Origin: Strigops habroptila
Taxonomy: Eukaryota; Chordata; Aves; Psittaciformes; Psittacidae
Length of the DNA stretch: 64,000 bases
Assembly (NCBI RefSeq): GCF_004027225.2
Contig: NC_044277.2
Coordinates: 37,745,812 to 37,809,811, forward strand
Direction: 5' to 3'
In this document: piece by piece, positions 61,141 to 64,000 of the stretch
Position numbering within the stretch: the first letter of the stretch is position 1
Layout: every line of letters starts with the position of its first letter
The notes under the pieces: model-generated
What the model saw: the letters and a program-made list of their open reading frames with translations, nothing else
The model's database searches: none
What the model was told of the DNA's origin: nothing
Program-made: the position numbers and the translations under genes

Positions 61141-63153
61141 GTGGATAGCTAATGGAAAGGCCAGGCTCGTCTCTGGGAAAATGCAGTGCTCCGGCTCTGT
61201 CTGCTCGGGTGGTGGTAGTTCTGTGCTTCTGACGTGAGCCTGGGAGACTGAAACCTCGTTATTTGATCCTGCGGTTTTGTTCCTTTAAAAGCCAAAGGCA
61301 AATCAAATGTGTACCAAAGCTCTTTATAGCTGATAAAGTACATGGCACCAAGTAAATCCATGGGCAATAGATAGCTTAGTTGTAACAGGGAGAATTTGTA
61401 TGTCTAGAAGTTTTGTAGCTGTGGGGAAGTGCATTTGTATTAGTGTTCTCATGTGCAAAGGGATTATTATATTTTTCAGAAAAATGTTTCATGTTTTTAG
61501 CACAGCAGATGCCTTTGATCGGCAGGAATAGAATTATTTGTGTGATAATTTGGAATTGGATTTGATTTACAGTATGTTAATTTAAAATTTTGTATTGACT
61601 TTTGAAATGACAATCATCAAGAGGAGCGCCCAGAATTCTCATCAGAGATTAAATAAAGGGAGAGTGTTTGCTTGAGGAACTGGTCTTCTAAAATGCTGAA
61701 ATGCCTGACTTAACTCCTGTTGTCTGAGGGTCAATAAGCATTTCACAGAGGCTGTTACTGTGCAGAAATGAAACACAAAGTAGGAAGACAGACTATCTGT
61801 TTTAAAAGCTAATTTTGGTGAAGGTGGAAACAATGTTAGATAACGGTGACATTTTAACTTCTTAGACACATGGCTGAGCAAAGCATTGATCATGATTTTA
61901 CAACAGGAATTAAATCTAAGAGTTTGTATTTTTTAGCTATTTTATCTATCTGAAATGTGCAAAAGTTGTTGGCAGATAAACTTCAAAGCAGCTGTGCTTA
62001 GGATGTTGAGGCTTTGCAATGTTATCAGACCCAGCCACAGAGATTGCATTTTAGCATTAGTGCTGGAAAAACTCGTGTTTGAAATGCATATTACCTCTCA
62101 GTACAGTAGATACTGCCCTTCCTTCCTTCCTTCCTTCCTTCCTTCCTTCCTTCCTTCCTTCCTTCCTTCCTTCCTTCCTTCCTCCTTCCTTCCTTCCTTC
62201 CTTCCTTCCTTCCTTCCTTCCTTCCTTCCTTCCTTCCTTCCTTCCTTCCTTCCTTCCTTCCTTCCTTCCTTCCTTCCTTCCTTCCTTCCTTCCTTCCTTC
62301 CTTCCTTCCTTCCTTCCTTCCCTCCTTCCTCCCTCCCTCCCTCCCTCCTTCCCACCTGCCTCTCTTCTTCTCTTTCCAACTGTTCTGTCTTCCAGCACTT
62401 TTCTTAAACACCACTTCCCAAATCATGCTGTGACAACTCACCAGAAGAGACTTTGTGTTTACTATCCTGTGTCTGCTGCCTGACTTGCATTCATGCATTA
62501 ACTCCTACAGGCCCTGCTACCCTGTGGGAGAAGGCAGTTGAGGGCTTGTATTTTACTCTAGCATCTCTTTCACTGCTGTCCCTAAGGTGGTCCTCCAGCC
62601 ATTTTTCCCTGCTTGACTTTCTGTACGTTTAACCTTTCCTGAAATCACTTCTCCTACTCTTACTACTGACATTTGAGTGACTCGTCTTGGGAGGGGATAA
62701 TGTGGAACAAGTGGCATTAAGATAGTACAGTTGACCAGTCAAATGTGTGTTTGGACAGCCTATGTCCATAATCATACTCCTGCCTTGGAAGAGTGCTGGC
62801 TGGCTGAGAAGTAAAATTGGTGGGTTTCATCAGCTGACATTATTTCAGAATTCAAAGTGAGGGAGTTGGTAAATCACCATTACCATCATTAGCATAGTTA
62901 CACTTTTGTTGTAGATATTTGGTAACTGGCTATACGTCACTTTCTCTGAATCTGACCTTTTTTTTCTTGGGATTCCTGATGTTTGTAATAGGAATCTACT
63001 TATATATACATGCACAGCCATAGGTGTACACGTATGTATACTCAAACATACACACACACATGCTGAGGCTTTGTTAATTGTTGTTAACCGCTGGTGGTTT
63101 TTTAATTGCAAAACATATTTCTCTATCAATCTGTTTGCACTGCTTTGTTTTAG
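61141..63153 (+). other. CA8: CA8 intron 3, last 2 kb
   Basis: AT-rich intron sequence containing the CCTT microsatellite, ending with a TGCTTTGTTTTAG acceptor before exon 4. A short CA-rich stretch lies near 63046-63060. No other feature is recognised. Confidence 0.8.
62116..62350. repeat. (CCTT)n polypyrimidine microsatellite
   Basis: More than 200 bp of nearly pure CCTT repeats, with one early CCTCC interruption near 62181 and a degenerate CCTCCCTCCC tail after about 62318. The pyrimidine-rich character continues to about 62378. The repeat keeps all frames open and produces low-complexity FLPS (sense) and GRKE (antisense) ORFs that are not genes. It lies about 0.8 kb upstream of CA8 exon 4. 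Mirror-symmetric polypurine/polypyrimidine tracts of this length can form triplex DNA and are usually unstable in length. Confidence 0.98.
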
Positions 63154-63249
63154 CTTCATCTAATGCACTGGAACTCCACACTGTACAGCAGCATTGATGA
63201 GGCAGTAGGGAAGAAGCACGGCGTAGCTATTATTGCTTTGTTTGTGCAG
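63154..63249 (+). CDS. CA8: CA8 exon 4
   Basis: Encodes residues 133-164: [20 protein letters not shown] then [12 protein letters not shown]. Together with the Glu ending exon 3 this gives ELHLMHWN, the conserved alpha-carbonic anhydrase motif. The third zinc ligand, His119 in CA2 numbering, is retained (H134). HGVAIIALF(V)Q is the conserved central strand of the fold. Acceptor TTTTAG|CTTCAT; donor CAG|GTAAGT, phase 0 at both ends. The small Met in LHLMHWN differs from the Ile or Val usual in relatives and is conservative. The remaining exons (residues from about 165 to about 285) lie downstream of the window. Confidence 0.97.
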
Positions 63250-64000
63250 GTAAGTTTCCTATGTTACACTATCATTTGTCTGAAGAGAATGAGTTCCTTT
63301 CCATTTTCTTTCACTTTTAATGATTTCATAAAATAAAACAATGTATGACTGCTGGTATTCTATTAGAAACGTACTTCTCAGTAATGTCTTCTATGTATGT
63401 GTACTGAAATTCCATTGTGAATTAAACAAGTAATTCTTGTTTAAACGGGCTATTGGAAGTGTGTTAGTTAAAGAAGGGGTGATATACATAACCGAACATC
63501 TCTCTGTGACTCTGGCTATAAGCAGATATCCAGTCTCCATTCCTCTGAGGGCAGAATGAGGGTTGTCAGGAGGCACAAGCACTTCACTATCTCTGTGTTA
63601 TGTTGTTCTCCATTCCTGGCCAAGCCTGCTGTTTGAGAGTTGAGGAACTATACAGAGGAGATGAGGAAAGGAAGAAAAGGACTAACCCATTGGCACAGCT
63701 AAAAACCAATAGTAGGCTTGTGCTTTTCTGAACTCAGAGGCAAGTGTGTTTCTTCACACAGAATGAATGTGAGGTGGTGTGACATTACTTCTTCAGAGAT
63801 GCCAGTCTGATAATATAGCAAGTCTTGCCACAGACGCCCAGAAAAGGCTGCAACAAGGAGATTTAGACCTTCCTTGGGAGAAGGTGTAATGCAAGCTGGG
63901 AAGTTAGTCCCATAATCTAATTGCTGTTGACGGTGTTTCAAGGGCTGCACCCTATAAAGAAGATTTTCAGTTTTAGTCCACAAACACCAGATTCTCGTCC
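63250..64000 (+). other. CA8: CA8 intron 4, start
   Basis: Begins GTAAGTTTCC. No recognisable feature in the 751 bp available; continues off the window. Confidence 0.85.

Noticed and set aside
61124..61146. CTCF-like motif (GCGCCCCCTCTAGTGG) in intron 3
   Set aside because: It has two extra bases relative to the usual CTCF core, so a strong site is not supported. A similar imperfect site at 58621-58640 lacks one G of the core.
61955..62498. Several ORFs of 90-150 codons on both strands around the CCTT tract
   Set aside because: They consist of FLPS or GRKE repeats translated from the tetranucleotide microsatellite, which has no stop codon in any frame.
1..64000. tRNA, rRNA, CRISPR, operon or viral structures
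   Set aside because: None recognised by eye. The sequence is vertebrate nuclear DNA, and no retroviral LTR or viral gene was identified.

Overview
The window looks like avian nuclear DNA. Dispersed repeats are sparse and almost all are CR1 LINE fragments, two of them ending in the CR1-type 3' tail (ATTCTATGA-like). The one recognisable gene has vertebrate exon/intron structure with large AT-rich introns and a CpG-island promoter. A crocodilian or turtle source is less likely given the low repeat density. The species cannot be fixed from the sequence.

The only confident gene is the 5' part of CA8 (carbonic anhydrase-related protein VIII) on the + strand. Four coding exons are present: 38967-39045, 39362-39553, 43424-43548 and 63154-63249. 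All junctions are GT/AG, all phases agree, and together they encode residues 1-164 of a protein of about 285-290 residues. The remaining exons lie beyond the right edge. The protein keeps the CA8 hallmark: one of three zinc-binding histidines is Arg (R109), while the other two (H111, H134) remain. It is therefore expected to be a catalytically dead carbonic anhydrase fold that binds the IP3 receptor.

Layout. 1-1490 is a much-decayed tandem array with a period of about 145-166 bp. 1491-37760 is a gene-free upstream region with CR1 fragments at about 2130, 12575, 22520 and 31504. 37763-38528 is an antisense CR1 fragment directly abutting the CA8 CpG island (about 38525-39420). That island holds a 56-bp (CA)n tract ending 24 bp before the start codon. 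Introns 1 (316 bp), 2 (3.87 kb) and 3 (19.6 kb) follow. Intron 3 holds small CR1 pieces and two blocks of unusual structure: a 192-bp inverted repeat with 191/192 identical arms at 58878-60184, flanked by duplications and nested hairpins, and a CpG-rich segment at 60900-61140 carrying an unidentified antisense ORF. It also holds a tetranucleotide polypyrimidine tract of about 230 bp at 62116-62350.

No tRNA, rRNA, CRISPR, prokaryotic element or complete transposon was found. The strongest leads for follow-up are the inverted-repeat complex, the intronic antisense CpG/ORF block, the decayed tandem array at the left edge, and the microsatellite in the probable CA8 5' leader.
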